From Pinus tabuliformis (taxonomy: Eukaryota; Streptophyta; Pinopsida; Pinales; Pinaceae), in contig CM062814.1 of the NCBI GenBank assembly GCA_031772625.1, positions 366,331,750-366,395,749 on the forward strand: a DNA stretch of 64,000 nucleotides, in the 5' to 3' direction. A program made the position numbers and the translations under genes. The notes under the pieces are model-generated. The model searched no databases and was not told the origin of the DNA. It saw nothing but the letters and a program-made list of their open reading frames with translations. Below, one piece after another: positions 1-12,090 of the stretch. Every line of letters begins with the position of its first letter. Within the stretch, counting starts at the first letter, position 1.

Positions 1-21
1 ACTGAAGGAAGGACAGAAACT

Positions 22-3000
22 TTGGTTGAAAAAGAACAGAACCTTCAGAATCAACTGGATGAAAGAATAAAGCAAGAAGAGATCCTTTGGAAGCAGAAAT
101 CCAGAGTAAAATGGCTAAAAGAGGGAGAGCGGAACACGAAATTCTTTCACTGCACCATCGTACAGAGACGAGTGCACAACAACATCACACAAATTCAGAA
201 TTAGTAGGGAGAAAGGTTGGAACAACACAATGAAATTGAAAGAGAGTTACTTCAACATTTCAAAAACATTTATCAAGAACCACAAATCAACAGATAGCCA
301 GCAATAGAATGGATTCTCTAGTGTATCCCTAAAGTCGTCACAGAAGAACATAATCAACTACTCCTTAGATCAATTACTCTACAGGAAGTTGAAACAACAA
401 TGAATCAACTCAAAGAGGGGAAAGCTCCTAGACCAAATGGATTTACCTCCAACTTCTTTCATAAATTCTGGGATCTCATCAAAGTGGATGTTTGGCAGGT
501 TGTAGAAGAATCCAAAACTTTACATTGGTTGCTTCCATCTCTAAATGCCACCTTTATTGCACTCATACCCAAAGAAGAGCATTCTATAACTCCGGACAAA
601 TTTAGGCCAATAGCTCTCTGCAATGTAATCTACAAAGTCATATCCAAAGTCATAGCCTCATGTGTAAAACCACTGCTTCCCTTGCTAATATCGCTAGAAC
701 AATCAGGATACATAGAAGGACGGCAAATCATTAACGACATCATCCTCACACATGAGATCATTCATTCTTTAAAGCACAACAAAAAAGCAGGTATGCTTCT
801 CAAAATTGGTCTCTCAAAAGCTTTTGACAAATTAAGTTGGATATACATGCAAAGAATGCTTACTGCCTTTGGTTTCTCTCCTACCTGGGTCAGATGGGTA
901 ATGAATCTGGTCTCCTCTACTTTTTTCTCCATTTTAGTAAATGGCATTCCCTCTCATCCTTTCCACCCCTCAAGAGGCATTCGCCAAGGAGACCCTCTCT
1001 CTCCCTTTATTTTTGTGTTAATGGCTGAAGGGCTAGGACATCTAATAAAGAATGCTCTTCATACTCAGCAGATCAGAGGTATCTCTCTCCATGAATCCCC
1101 AGCCATCACACATCAACAGTTTGTTGATGACAACATGTTGTTTGGGCATCCTTCAGTTCAAGAAGCTTTTAAGTTTAAATCCTTTCTTGATGAATATTCA
1201 GAAGCATCTGGAGCCAGCATCAACACTGAAAAATCCCAAATTTTCTTTTTTCACACTCCCCCCTCCACCCAATCCTCCATATCTCGCATCCTAGGATTCT
1301 CTATAGCCTCCCTTCCCTCAAAGTATTTAGGCACCCCATTGACTGATTCAGCTATTAAACATGCTTCATGGCATTTTCTCCTTGAAAAGCTTGAAGCCCA
1401 CCTTTCTTCCTGGACCTATAGAGCCCTTAATATGGCTAGTCGTATGGTGCTAATTAAGGTTGTTTTACAATCGATGCCTTTATATCTTTTCTCTGTTTTA
1501 GCAGCACCAAAATGGGTGCTTAAGAGGATTAAAAATTTGCAACGTAACTTTCTATGGGGATCCTCAGGCCAAAATAGAAAATGGGCATTGGTTAAATGGA
1601 CGACAGTTTGCCTTCCTAAAAAATATGGAGGGGCGAGTCTCCGCGATCCTCAACATAGCAATGCTATATGGGAGCAAGGATCTAGTGGAAATGACTATCA
1701 GCTCCACACACACTGTGAATCGGACTTCTTCCCAATGAAAAGGGATCCCTAATCTGGAATGTAGCAAGACAACACAGCAACATGGTACAGAAGCACAATT
1801 TCTGGGAAATCAAAGATGGTTGTAATTCTTAGTTCTGGGTTGACTCTTGGCATCAAAGACCACAGATCAAAAATTTGTTTAAACCTCCACATACAGAGGT
1901 TTGGGCACCGCAACAGGAGGAAAAAGTCAATCAGCACTGGACTCCAGCCCTCAATCAGGGATATAGGCAATGGCTAAAAGTGGCACAAATAATCCCACAA
2001 GGAACAGAGCAAATCCATAATGAGCTTGACATAGAACTCACGAACATAAAAATTCGATTCTCAGACAAGAAGGATATTCTGAGATGGGGATATACACCAC
2101 GTGGGACTTTTACTACAAAGGAGGCATACAATCTCTTGATTGGCTATCAGGATGGAAAAGATCAAATGTGGGACAAAATTTGGTCTTCAGTTATTTGGCC
2201 CAAGATCTCAACGTTTCTCTGGCTGCTATGTCAAAGAAGGATATTCACCTGGGACAATCTAAGAAAGAAAAGCTTCCATGGGCCCTCTAGATGCCCCAAT
2301 TGCAACCAACAGGAAGAGACAATCCAACATCTCATGGATACATGCCACCTTGCCAATAAACTATGGGAAAAAATTGAATTCAGATGTCAAAAAAGAGGTA
2401 GAGTAACAGAGGATATTACAAACACCATTCGAAACTGGATAATCGATCCTTACAAGAGCAGGTTGCTAAACTCTCTATGGAAAATTATTCCAGGCCTACT
2501 CGTTTGGACCTTATGGAAAGAAAGAAATAGGTGCATTTTTAAAAATCAATGCACTCCTCTAGATACCATATGGAATAATTTTTGCAACAACCTTCAGGAA
2601 ACCTTGGCTCTTCAAAATTGGCATGAAGAGGACTTACCTACCCTTCCTCAGGAGAAGAACATATGGGAGAATTGGCATCTTTGTATTTCCCAAACTCATG
2701 AGCACTCTAGCAACCTCTCTCAAAATTCCAAAGCTCCAAGTAAATGGCACGCTCCTTCCCACGACATGCTTCAATTAAATTTTGATGGAGCCTCCAAAGG
2801 CAACCCAGGCAAGGCAGGCTATGGAGGAATCTTCAGGGATCATGAAGGCAAACCTCTCTTGATTTTCTATGGATCAATAGGATGGGACACAAACAACTCA
2901 GTGGAATTAGAAGGACTATGGTAGGGACTGTGCTTGGCTCAACAGCATGGTTTTTTTCCTATAATAATTGAAGGAGACTCACAAATCCTTATCACCATAG

Positions 3001-3233
3001 CCAATCAAATTCTCCAAGGAACACCTACCCACAAAGTAGCCAGCAGCTGGAGATTAGCGGCTCGTTTAGAACTCATAGAAAAATGGTTCTTAACCAATAG
3101 AGCAATCACATTCCAACATATCAAAAGGGAAGGCAATAAAGTGGCAGATCTCTTGGCAAATCTAGGGGTGGATAGTGAACAAGTTCTAAATGCTGGCTCG
3201 CTTGACATTTTAAATGATAGCTCTCATTTATAG
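22..3233 (+). pseudogene. LINE ORF2 remnant: RT, zf-RVT and RNase H
   Basis: This would encode the polyprotein that copies LINE RNA into genomic DNA. RT runs roughly 400-1670, with the motifs FRPIALCNVIYK, GIRQGDPLSPF and FVDDNM. The motif A aspartate is replaced by glycine (KIGLSKAFD at about 805-840), which should abolish polymerisation. Stops lie near 202, 205 and 295-320 in frame 1. A one-base loss near 1668-1671 moves the frame to frame 3, where stops follow near 1683, 1692, 1716 and 1833. The zf-RVT part (CPNCNQQEETIQHLMDTCH) lies at about 2290-2350. RNase H starts near 2780 (LNFDGASKGNPG), has one stop at 2922, and ends with HIKREGNKVADLLANLGVD near 3170. Confidence 0.92.
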
Positions 3234-3593
3234 GAATGCATCGATCTAGTGTAGAAAGATGTAGAACTCCGGGATGTGGTTGATTAACCATGTTGGTACA
3301 ACACAACAAATCTCGGATGGAAAGTGGTGCGGCCACATGGCCACCCACGCTTCCACCTAGAAGCCTACTGCCATAATTAATGGTGTTTTAATGCTGTGTG
3401 AAAGCCGAAAAAATTTAATGTTGTGTGAAGGCCGAGGAAACCTCACTCTGATCCATAAGATGGTGATATTAGATCACCTTCCCCCTGTTATGCCTCCTTT
3501 GGACTGTAACTGCCTCCCCGCTATTATAGAGCTGAGCTCGCGCACAGCTACGGGGAGAAGGTGCTAGATCCTCTGTTGTATTGAAATGGTTGA

Positions 3594-4322
3594 AGATGCC
3601 CACTTCTTTGCTTCAGAACTGCTGCTTCGACCCTAAATTCTGCTTCTGATCAACGAATTCCCCATTCTCTTGCTTCCACTGGCCATTATATCCCTCATCC
3701 TGCTCCTCCTAGCACCCGCCGAACCAATTCCAACCAAGCAAGTATGCCTCCTTTGCGGCACAGGATGCGAAGTAAACGGGGTAGCAGCAGAGGCAGAGCA
3801 ACACAATCCCTCTCTACCTCCACTCCTTCTAATTCCTCCTTCCCGTAGACTGTTGCTCACTCCATGGGTCGCTATCCTGCAACCCGCTGTGGTAGGGGGC
3901 GTACTCAGATGGTCGGCTCTAGGGGTGCTGCAGACACCCATCAACCTCCTGATGCCTCTATTCCGACGATGCAACCCTGCCATTCTACCAAGTTCTAGTT
4001 TCATTGCACGCTGGAGCGCCTGTGCATTATTGCTACCATTTCTGTTGCCTTCAAAGAGGAGCCACAAAGCTTTGTCATTCCGAACCGCATCATTCAGGAA
4101 AGGACTGACACCAGTAGAAGGAAGACTCCTGGTAGCAGCTCGGGGACTCATAGAACACATGGTGAAGCTTTGAATCGGACGGCCGCAACTCAGGTTCATA
4201 ATACTCCAGGCGGAAATACGAATATGGAAGCCACAACGGGTGAGCAATAGCATGATGATGATGATATGGAGGCTTACAGGTGTCTAATTATGGAGGAACC
4301 ATTGCCACCTAATGACACCTAG
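3594..4322 (+). pseudogene. Decayed ORF in the LINE 3' region
   Basis: The frame used by the RNase H domain stays largely readable over about 240 codons here, broken only by TAG near 3846, 3996 and 4248. It predicts a Ser/Arg/Pro-rich segment (SKRGSSRGRATQS), a basic middle part, and an acidic end (DDDDMEAY) with a stop at 4320. Base composition is clearly more GC-rich than the surrounding AT-rich DNA. Longer stop-free frames on both strands overlap it but look like shadows. It could be a C-terminal extension of ORF2 or a separate small ORF of this LINE family; I do not recognise a domain. Confidence 0.4.
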
Positions 4323-4640
4323 TAAGCTAAGGTTTATTTCAGGGTTCTTTAAGCACGTGGTCACCAACTTGGGGGTCTTTTTTACTATTTGTTGTTGTAA
4401 TTGATGTCAGTTTTGTTTTTTTTTCAAAAAAATATACCACAATGTTATTACAGGTTGGTTCCCCTGCGTGGGTAGCATACTCCTCGAATCTTGGATTGGT
4501 TTCCCCTTTGAGGGTAGTCATTTTTCAGTTACTGTTTGTTAAAACATGGTAAGATCTGAAACATGATCTGCAAAGGCTGGTGCCTCCATGTACTCTTTTT
4601 TGTTTCATTAATAGATTTAGTCATATTTAGAAAAAAGAAC

Positions 4641-5150
4641 ACATGCTATTGTCCAAGCTCATTTCGACCCATCAACTAAATACAAGCCAATCTTTTAAGT
4701 TAGGCATCTTAATCAATTCTCATGTTACATATTAAAATTTAAAAATTGTTTGGGAAAGTTGAATATGTCAATTGATTACCAACACACTAGAAACATAACA
4801 CATTACTAGCGAAATCAACTCATAGCTGGAAATAATTCATAGAACTCTCTATCATTTCTCAAGCGACAATATCGTTATGAATAAATTTATAGTGAATTTG
4901 ATACAACACATAGGAATGGAAATGAAACTATGGGTAATTTACTTCAAAGGTTATGAAAATTTGTTTTAGGATTCCTAAAAATAAGAGAGCATCCACCCAT
5001 TAAATTGTTGACTAGTTGTCATACCTTCTCTCCACCCCTAAAGAATATGAGTTTCCCTTAGGGAATGCGAATAATTTAATGTTATTCAGACTTGATTTTT
5101 CTTGACTTCTAAAATTTTCAATCAAAATGTTCACAATTATCTTGTAGATT
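4641..5150. other. AT-rich intergenic DNA, nothing recognised
   Basis: No open frame, repeat arm or conserved motif was found between the LINE tail and the gag relic. Confidence 0.6.
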
Positions 5151-5154
5151 TAGG

Positions 5155-5545
5155 ACATTCATAAAATGTTATGGTGGTTCCATTGCTAGTTGGAATAGTT
5201 TTGAAAAGCAATTTATCAAGAAGTTTGGTGAAGATAAAACAAAAGCATTGTTAATTGTGGAAATGTGAAATATTAAAATGAATTTTACCAAATCAATTGA
5301 ATATTTAAACCAAAGATTCCATTCTATTATTAATTGAATATTGAAAACAGGGAGATCATGTGTTAACTAAGGTTTATACTACCGCCCTTCCCTCAAATGT
5401 AGCTTTTGCCACTATTGGAGTAGATACAACAATATCAGTCTTAAATATGGAAGAAGATTTATATACCGAAAAATAAATTCATAAAATAGCATCTAAACAA
5501 CTTTATGTTTAGGGAAAACGAAAACAATTGCCAAGAAAAAACTTT
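5155..5545 (+). pseudogene. Ty3/gypsy gag relic
   Basis: Translated with one frame change, this stretch resembles the retrotransposon gag core. It begins with a serine/tryptophan-containing SWNSFEKQFIKKFGEDK block, continues through IKMNFTKSIEYLNQRF, and in the next frame gives ALPSNVAFATIGVDTT followed by MEEDLYTEK. In Ty3 gag these blocks come in this order and spacing. Stops interrupt it (TGA after VEM, TGA after SIIN, TAA). No LTR, protease or RT was found nearby, so this is an isolated old fragment. Confidence 0.65.
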
Positions 5546-7200
5546 TAACTAGTAAAACTAAAACATTATGTTTTATGTATTTTTATATATTAATTAAATT
5601 ATTATGTTTTAACTTATTTTAATAATATAAATAATTAATATAAAAATTACATTTTGTTTCTTTCCCAAATTTATGGCGCTAACTTTTGAATAATGGTTTT
5701 TCTTTGTAAATGCTCATTATTAATTTATAATTTTATAATAATAAATATAAAACATTTTTAAAAAATAATGACTTTTTAAAAAGTATTCAATCACATAATG
5801 TAACATTAGGGTTAAGTTCTATGGGTTGATTTCCTAGAAAAGTATTAGGAGATGTCTTTATAGATTTTACTGCCTCTATGAGATTGTATTAATAATTATT
5901 GAGATTATTGACACACAATCATCTTTCAGAGGCCTGACTTTGTTTCTCGCCTACTAGTCTATTATGATCATGTCAATTTAATTTAACCAATGTGTGTTTT
6001 AGATAGACAATTGAGAAATGTAGAGTTTTCAACAATGCAATTAAAGGAAAAACTGAGAAATTTTAAAAAAATAATAAAACTTATGTTTTTTAATGTTGTT
6101 TTTGAAACTTAAAGTCATATAATAAATAATATTATTTAGGATTAAAAACATTACTATAGTTTAATTATTAGTCAATAGTATAAATAGCAATTATTATTGT
6201 ATAGAATTAAAATTCTAAATATAACTTAGTTATTAATAGAATTTATAAATAGTAATTATTACTTATTATTTGTAAATATGGTTATAAATTTGAAGAGGAA
6301 TCCGACAGCATGTTTCCATGTCTCAAGTCATAATCGCTTTGACATTTGGCATAGTAGGTAGATAGGAGAAGGAACGACAAACAAAAGGCATGGTGCATAG
6401 GTATATAGTTGGACGTTTTTGCAAGGAGCCTAAAGTCATTATAACTAAAATATGGATTTTCCAACCGAGACATTTTTGTGACTATGCAAGATGATTGGTT
6501 TTACCAAATTAAATACAAGTATGGAGATGTTTCAATCCAACAACATAATAATTTTATATTATGATTGTCCTATTTCAAAAAGCTTTGTGATTTTGTAAAA
6601 TGTTTTGGTTAAAAAATATTAGGTACGAAACAACTAGCATTAAAAAAGATGGTTAATTGAAGGTTAATACAATCAAACTCAACACTTTATGAACATAAAA
6701 TTCAAAACTAACACTTATACCTTCTCCATTATTATGATTACATCGCTCTCAATCACCTCCAATGAATGCTTTGTTTTTGTAACTGTATATATGCTAAGAA
6801 AGAGTATCTACATTGTAGCGGTTGTTCAAATGTGGTAATGAATTCATACTTTTAAAAATCCAATAACTAAGCTAAGTGGCGGGAAAGCTAGCTATTTTGC
6901 CTTGTTTATTAATGGCTTGATATTATAACTAGCATAGATCCATCTTAAGTACAAATCTAACATGAGCCAAGAGAGATCAAATTTATTCATGTGCAAATTT
7001 TTTTAGAATGAAAAATACAATCTATTATTTTTCATTGTTTAAATTGTATTTTTGAATGCTAAATAGAATATATATAAAACCAAATAAAAATTTTAATCAT
7101 AAAAATTAGTTTTTTTCTTATATATAAATATATATAATTGATATTAACATAAGTTAATTAACATAAATCTTCACATAATTATTTTAAATTATTGTTAAAA
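5546..7200. other. AT-rich intergenic DNA
   Basis: A/T homopolymers and short AT repeats dominate. Short open frames, such as one at 6282-6473 on the minus strand, show no domain. The only structured item I see is the half-copy of a hairpin element at 6927-7002. Confidence 0.6.
6927..7002 (+). repeat. Single-arm diverged copy of the 44533-44702 hairpin element
   Basis: The segment starting ACTAGCATAGATCCATCTTAA, then a GATCAAAT-containing stretch and GTGCAAA, follows the left arm of the strong hairpin at 44533-44604 in the same order, at roughly 70 percent identity by eye. The second arm is missing. This suggests a dispersed miniature element family. Confidence 0.5.
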
Positions 7201-7299
7201 CATTTTTGAAAAACATAAAATTTAAACCTTTACTATCTATTTCACCGATGACTTCCATGTCTAAATCAATGTTGCGCGAGAACGATAACTTCCCTGATG

Positions 7300-7660
7300 T
7301 AGCATTGGTATTTCGGTGGGCTCTAGAGTTTGCGTTTGCAAACATTTTTTCCAAATGCGAGATTGTGTATGATGTACGCTCGTGGATTGTGATGATTGTA
7401 ATTGATTTTGGTAGTGTAGACAGACCATGTGGTGTGTTTGTAAAGCACCAGCAAGATGTGGTGTCTTGGACTGTGATGACAGCAGCCTATACGTAGAGTG
7501 GGCAGGAAGAACAAGACTGGACCAAGTTTATCCTGCGTGCACCAATTCAACAACCTTGGAAATAGGCATGTTAGTAGAGACAGCCATGGTTAAAATAAGC
7601 CGCAAACATGAAGGCGAACTTTTTATTCGTGTGATTGCTCACGGCACATATATACGCTAG
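7300..7660 (+). pseudogene. PPR-repeat protein relic
   Basis: Reading across frames gives the block order of a plant pentatricopeptide repeat protein. There is a NIFSKCEIV segment, then VFVKHQQDVVSWTVMTAAYT at about 7435-7495, then ACTNSTTLEIGMLVETAMVK at about 7535-7595. In intact plant organellar RNA-binding PPR proteins these match the end of one repeat, the DVVSW repeat start, and the following ACxNLxxLExGM repeat. A stop at 7494 and at least one frameshift separate the blocks. It is a fragment of two to three repeats, without the E/DYW part. Confidence 0.6.
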
Positions 7661-8511
7661 TATTGTCTTTTCTTCTCGTAAGTACTGTCATTTTGGAAAT
7701 TGAATTCGCTTTAGGTTTTATTAAATAATTTTTTTATATGGGAGATTTTTATTTTTATTTTATAAAATTGGAATGGGAATTTTTTCTTAGTTCAAAGGTT
7801 CTCATTTTGGACATTGAATTCACTTGCCCCGAAGTGCCTGAACCCGAAATGACTATGAAATGCGGAAAAGTAATTAATTCGGTTCCGTGGATTTCACAAA
7901 ACTGGCAGGATATCGGAAGGCCTCGAGGCGGTAAGTAATTTCAATCGAGTCCCGCTCGATGCCACACATTGAGTGACACGCATCTAGTGGAAGAGAGAGA
8001 AACCGTATAAGTGTGTCTTTTGTGTTGGGTCTGGATGACTTCTCGATTTTATTGTTTCGATGGATGGTATTCTTCTTGATCCTATCAAAAAGTCAAAGCT
8101 ATTTTTAATCTTCCCCCTATCAAATGAAAGCTTAGATCATGATGAGATTTCTAGAAATTATTTTACACAAATGGTTAATGCTAATGATCCAAAACTCAAA
8201 GAAATGTATAAAGGATTCCTGATGACCCATCTTCAACAGTCCAAGTCACAACAATATCAAGAACAACAAAAGTCACAGATAAATAATCAACATAGCTATA
8301 TTCCTTCTGAATTTTTTATTAAATAAATTTCATAAGGAAGAGATTTTTTATTTTTATTTTTTATAAAATTGGAATGAGAATTAATTAATTATATATATTA
8401 AATAAAATTGGAATGCGAATATTTTTTTTCCTAGTAAGTATTTTCATTTTGGATATTGGATTAAGTTAATTTTTATTAAATAAATATTTATATGGAAAAT
8501 ATATTTTTAAT
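7661..8511. other. AT-rich DNA with short internal repeats and two unassigned open frames
   Basis: A motif GTAAGTA..TCATTTTGGA.ATTG recurs near 7678 and 8433, with a partial copy near 7795. A TTTTTATTTTTATTTTATAAAATTGGAATG block recurs near 7745, 8340 and 8400. Open frames at 7738-7938 (66 codons, ending next to GGCGGTAAGT, which looks like a splice donor) and 8060-8326 (88 codons, Gln-rich near its end) match no family I know. Either may be a fragment of an exon or a transposon. Confidence 0.4.
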
Positions 8512-8516
8512 AAAAT

Positions 8517-8694
8517 TGTTTGGCCAGGCAGTAACTCTATAAGGCAAAAATAATTTGACTGTATTATTCCATCAGGTAGGTCTTCATTATATACATGACG
8601 GAGAGACTGTTCAATTCGTCTCCCGATGGCTGTTCATATTTCCTATTTATCTATTTACAATAATTCACTCAATCACAAGGATTAGGTGTCAACA
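8517..8694 (-). repeat. Copia-A 3' LTR
   Basis: It is 178 bp, the same length as its partner at 14265-14442 and about 94 percent identical by eye. On the minus strand it begins TGTTGACACC. The polypurine tract abuts it at 8695. Confidence 0.95.
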
Positions 8695-8714
8695 TTCCCC
8701 CCCCCCCCCCCTTA
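8695..8714 (-). other. Copia-A polypurine tract overlapping the pol stop
   Basis: On the minus strand the TAA stop of pol is followed by a run of 15 G and then AA, directly before the TGTTGACACC of the 3' LTR. This is the expected place for priming plus-strand DNA synthesis. The pure G run is longer than usual. Confidence 0.85.
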
Positions 8715-11700
8715 ATCTGGAGGGATGTTGGTGAGTCCAAGCATCATTCTGAATCGTTCAAGCTTTTCCCTTCTAAACGCTTTGGTGAAGATGTATGCAA
8801 TTTGCTCATTTGTGGAACAATGATGGAGATGGATTGTTTTGGCCTCAACATGACGTCGAATCAGATGATATTTAGTATCGATGTGCTTCGTTCGATCATG
8901 GAACTTTGGGTTCTTGGCCAACTTTATTGCAGAGGTATTGTCAATCATGAGTGGAGTTGATTGTACTTGTTTTACCTGCAAATCTTCAAGAATTTTCCTG
9001 AGCCACACAATTTCTTTTGTTGCTTCAGCTGCTGCCACGTATTCTGCTTCTGTTGTGGAATCTGCTGGAACTGATTGTTTACGTGATCTCCAGGAGACAG
9101 CTCCTGATCCAAGACTCATAGCATATCCTGAAGTTGATACCCCAGTTTCTTTGTCTCCATCGAAGTCTGAATCAGAGTATCCAATCAAACTAAAGTCGTC
9201 CACCTGTGTATACTTGATTCCAAAATCTTGAGTTCCCTTCAAGTACCTTAGAACTCTTTTTGCAGCAGACCAATGTCCCTCACAAGGCTTTTGCATAAAC
9301 CTGGAGAGGATTCCAACAACAAACGAAATGTCTGGTCTGGTAGTAGTTAGGTAGTTGAGACTTCCTACAAGCTGTCTATACTTTGTTGCATCCTCAAATT
9401 CTTTTCCTTCAATAGATGTGAGCTTTAAGTTTTGTTCCATTGGAGTAGCAAGAGGATTGCGCTCTGTCATGCCAAACCTGTTCAACAGATCTCCAATGTA
9501 TTTCTTTTGTGAAAAAAATATGGACTTTGGATGTTGGGTTACTTCAATGCCAAGATAGTAATGAACATAGCCCAAATCAGTCATTTCAAAACTTTTCCCC
9601 AAATCCTTCTTTATGTATGCAATGTAGCTTTCATTGTTTCCTATCATCAAAAGATCATCTACATATACCACAAGATATACAACTGTTTTGCCAACTTTCT
9701 TGACAAATAAAGTTGCATCATCAAGATCAAAATGTTTGAAATTGAGTTTCAGAAGATGCTTAGTTAGTTTTTCATACCAGGCTCACGGTGCTTGTTTGAA
9801 GCCATACAAGGACTTCACAAGTCTGCATACTTTATGTTCATGTCCTTTCACAGCAAATCCTTCAGGATGGGACATAAAAACATTCTCTTTTAGATCTCCA
9901 TTCAAGAAAGCAGTTTTTATATCCATTTGATGGACTTTCCAACCGTTCTGAGCTGCTAGTGCAAAGAGTGTCCGGATGGTAACCCATTTTGTTGTGGGGG
10001 CAAAAGTCTCCTCATAATCGACCCCTTCCTTCTGTGCAAAACTTTTTGCCACAAGCCTAGCTTTGTGCTTGTCAAGTGAGCCATCAGCTTTATACTTGTT
10101 CTTGTAGACCCACTTGCAGCGAATTGGTTTGGTTCCAAATGGAGGAACAACCAGCTTCCAAGTGTCGTTCTTTATGAGGGCATCATACTCCTTTTGCATC
10201 GCTTCTTTCCATTCATCATGAGAAGCAGCTTCTTTGAAGGAAGTTGGTTAAAAATCTGTAGACAAGTTCAATTCACAATCATAAGAAACATCCATATCAA
10301 CAAGTGAATTAGAGTCATCTACATCACCTCCATTTTGCCGGTTTGAATTTTCAGTTCCTGTCGTTCCAACTTCATCAGGATGAACACTTTCAGGTGTCTT
10401 TGTCAGCCACTTTGGGGGACCTTTCTCAGATGGTCCAGGCTGCTCCATTGATTGAGTTGGGACTGATTCAAGATTGAGTCTCCCAACTCTATCAATTACA
10501 TCACTTAAAGCATCATCCGTTGTTGGAGTTTCATGTAGGGGAGAGTGTTCTTCAGAAGAAGATTCCACATGTTGATCTAGTATAGGAATCGCCCCTTCAA
10601 GATGTGGAATCTGATTATCAAATTCTTGAAATGATTTTGCTTTTGCGAATCTATCCAAGCGATCAAGTTGCCGCTCAACGACATTGTTAGTTTTGGATGA
10701 TTCAAGGAAAATTACATCTCTAGATACAACAAACTTCTTATTTACTTCATCATAGAGGCGGTATGTTTTGGAGGTGTTTGAATATCCCAGAAAGATACAC
10801 TTACGACTTCTAGCACCAAGTTTGTTTCTATGTACCTTTGGTATCAAGGCATAACAGGTGGAACCAAAGACCCTGAGATGCTTTACCGAAGGAACATGTC
10901 TATACCACATTTCATAAGGAGTCTTGTTTCTAATAGCATTAGATGGACATCTATTCTTTATATATGCAGCACATAGAATAGCATCAGCCCAAAACATTAT
11001 CTTTACATTCTTGAAAAAGAGCATGGATAGTACCATATTTAAGATTGTCCTATTCATTCTTTTAGCTACACCATTCTGTTGGGGATTATAAGGCACAATT
11101 GTTTGATGTTTGATCCCATGTTGGCGAAGATAGTTTTCAAATTCATTTGATGTGTATTCTTTTCCATTATCAGTGCGAATAGACCCAATATGAGATTGTG
11201 CATCATTTTCAATCCACTTATGAAAATTCTAATGTTTGAAAAGCATCAGATTTGTTCTTCAATAAATAAACCCAATACATTCTGGTGTAGTCCTCAATAA
11301 ATGTCATGATATATTTATTTCCATTTGCAGAAGGAACAAGCATTGGACCACATAAATATGAATGAATGAGTTCAAGTTTTCTATGTGCTCTTGAATGTGA
11401 ATCATGAAAAGACTATTTGCTATGCTTTCCTAGAATGCAAGCATCACATGGCTTAAGTTTCCTAGGAATTGTAGGCAAACCAGCAACACCATTTTTCTTC
11501 AACAAGTGGAGACTGTCATAGTTCAAATGTCCAAATCTAGCATGCCATAATAAACTTGATGGAAGTGTACCTTCTTCATGATGAGAATTGCATGAGAAAT
11601 GTTGTGCATGAGCAGAGGTTCCTTACAACTTGATAAGCCTTTCTTCTTCTATTCCCCTCATGACAAGTGAGTGGTCAGATGCTTTTCTTACCTCAAGATT

Positions 11701-12090
11701 GCCATCAAACATATGAATGGAGTGACCTTGCTGGCAGATGTGGACCAAGGACAACAAGTTTCTCTTGAGCTGTGGGAGATATAGAACATGATGCAGAAGA
11801 AAGTCTCGAAGACCAAGCAGTTTAAGCCTGATTGTGCCAAGCCTTGATGGCTTGATTTTTGATTGATTTGCAAAGTATACTCCTCCATCAACATTGTCAG
11901 TGAAATCTTCAAAAATAACTTTTCTATGAGTCATGTGGCAGGTTGCTCCTGAATCAAGCAACCAATCATTTTTCCAAGAAGCAAGTGAAGCATTAAATAA
12001 ATCTTCATTTACTCCAATGTTACATTGTGCCACAACATAGTGAGCAGATTCAGGCGCTTTACCTTTGTCTCTATCATCATTTTTACCTTT
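8712..12090 (-). pseudogene. Copia-A pol: protease, integrase, RT, RNase H
   Basis: The protease shows DWLLDSGATCHMT near 11960. The GAG-pre-integrase block LLWHARFGHLNYDSLHLLKK lies near 11560. In integrase the first catalytic Asp is Tyr (LIHSYLCGPM, about 11365), the second is intact (RTDNGKEY, about 11180), and the final Glu is Lys (NGVAKRMNRT, about 11070). RT has motif A (HQMDIKTAFLNGDL) and VVYVDDLL near 9665. RNase H has YSDSDFDGD, STTEAEYVAA and HIDTKYH, and looks complete. Lesions are stops at 11623, about 11430, 10248 and 9783, and a frameshift near 11230. The rest keeps a single frame continuous with gag, as expected for a one-ORF copia polyprotein. Confidence 0.95.

Larger units (their letters stand above)
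1..4640 (+). mobile_element. Plant L1-type LINE, 5' truncated by the window edge
   Basis: The reading frame begins after the endonuclease, with the linker typical of plant LINE ORF2 (a KWLKEGERNTKFFH motif near codon 40 of the visible part). It continues through reverse transcriptase, a cysteine/histidine zinc-binding region and RNase H. There are no LTRs. The likely 3' end is the purine-rich ATTTAGAAAAAAG at 4626-4638, after a T-rich stretch, as in plant LINE tails. Because the 5' end lies outside the window, target-site duplications cannot be tested. The element is dead: it has several in-frame stops, one frameshift and a lost RT aspartate. Confidence 0.9.

Noticed and set aside
3633-4253. 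206-codon minus-strand and 167-codon plus-strand open frames
   Set aside because: They overlap the better-supported decayed frame that continues from the LINE RNase H, show no domain, and are likely shadows of a GC-richer stretch.
8060-8326. 88-codon open frame as a possible host gene
   Set aside because: No start context, splice support or family match; kept only as an unassigned frame.
8881-9231. Plus-strand open frames at 8881-9930
   Set aside because: They are antisense to the Copia-A RT/RNase H, whose motifs are unambiguous.
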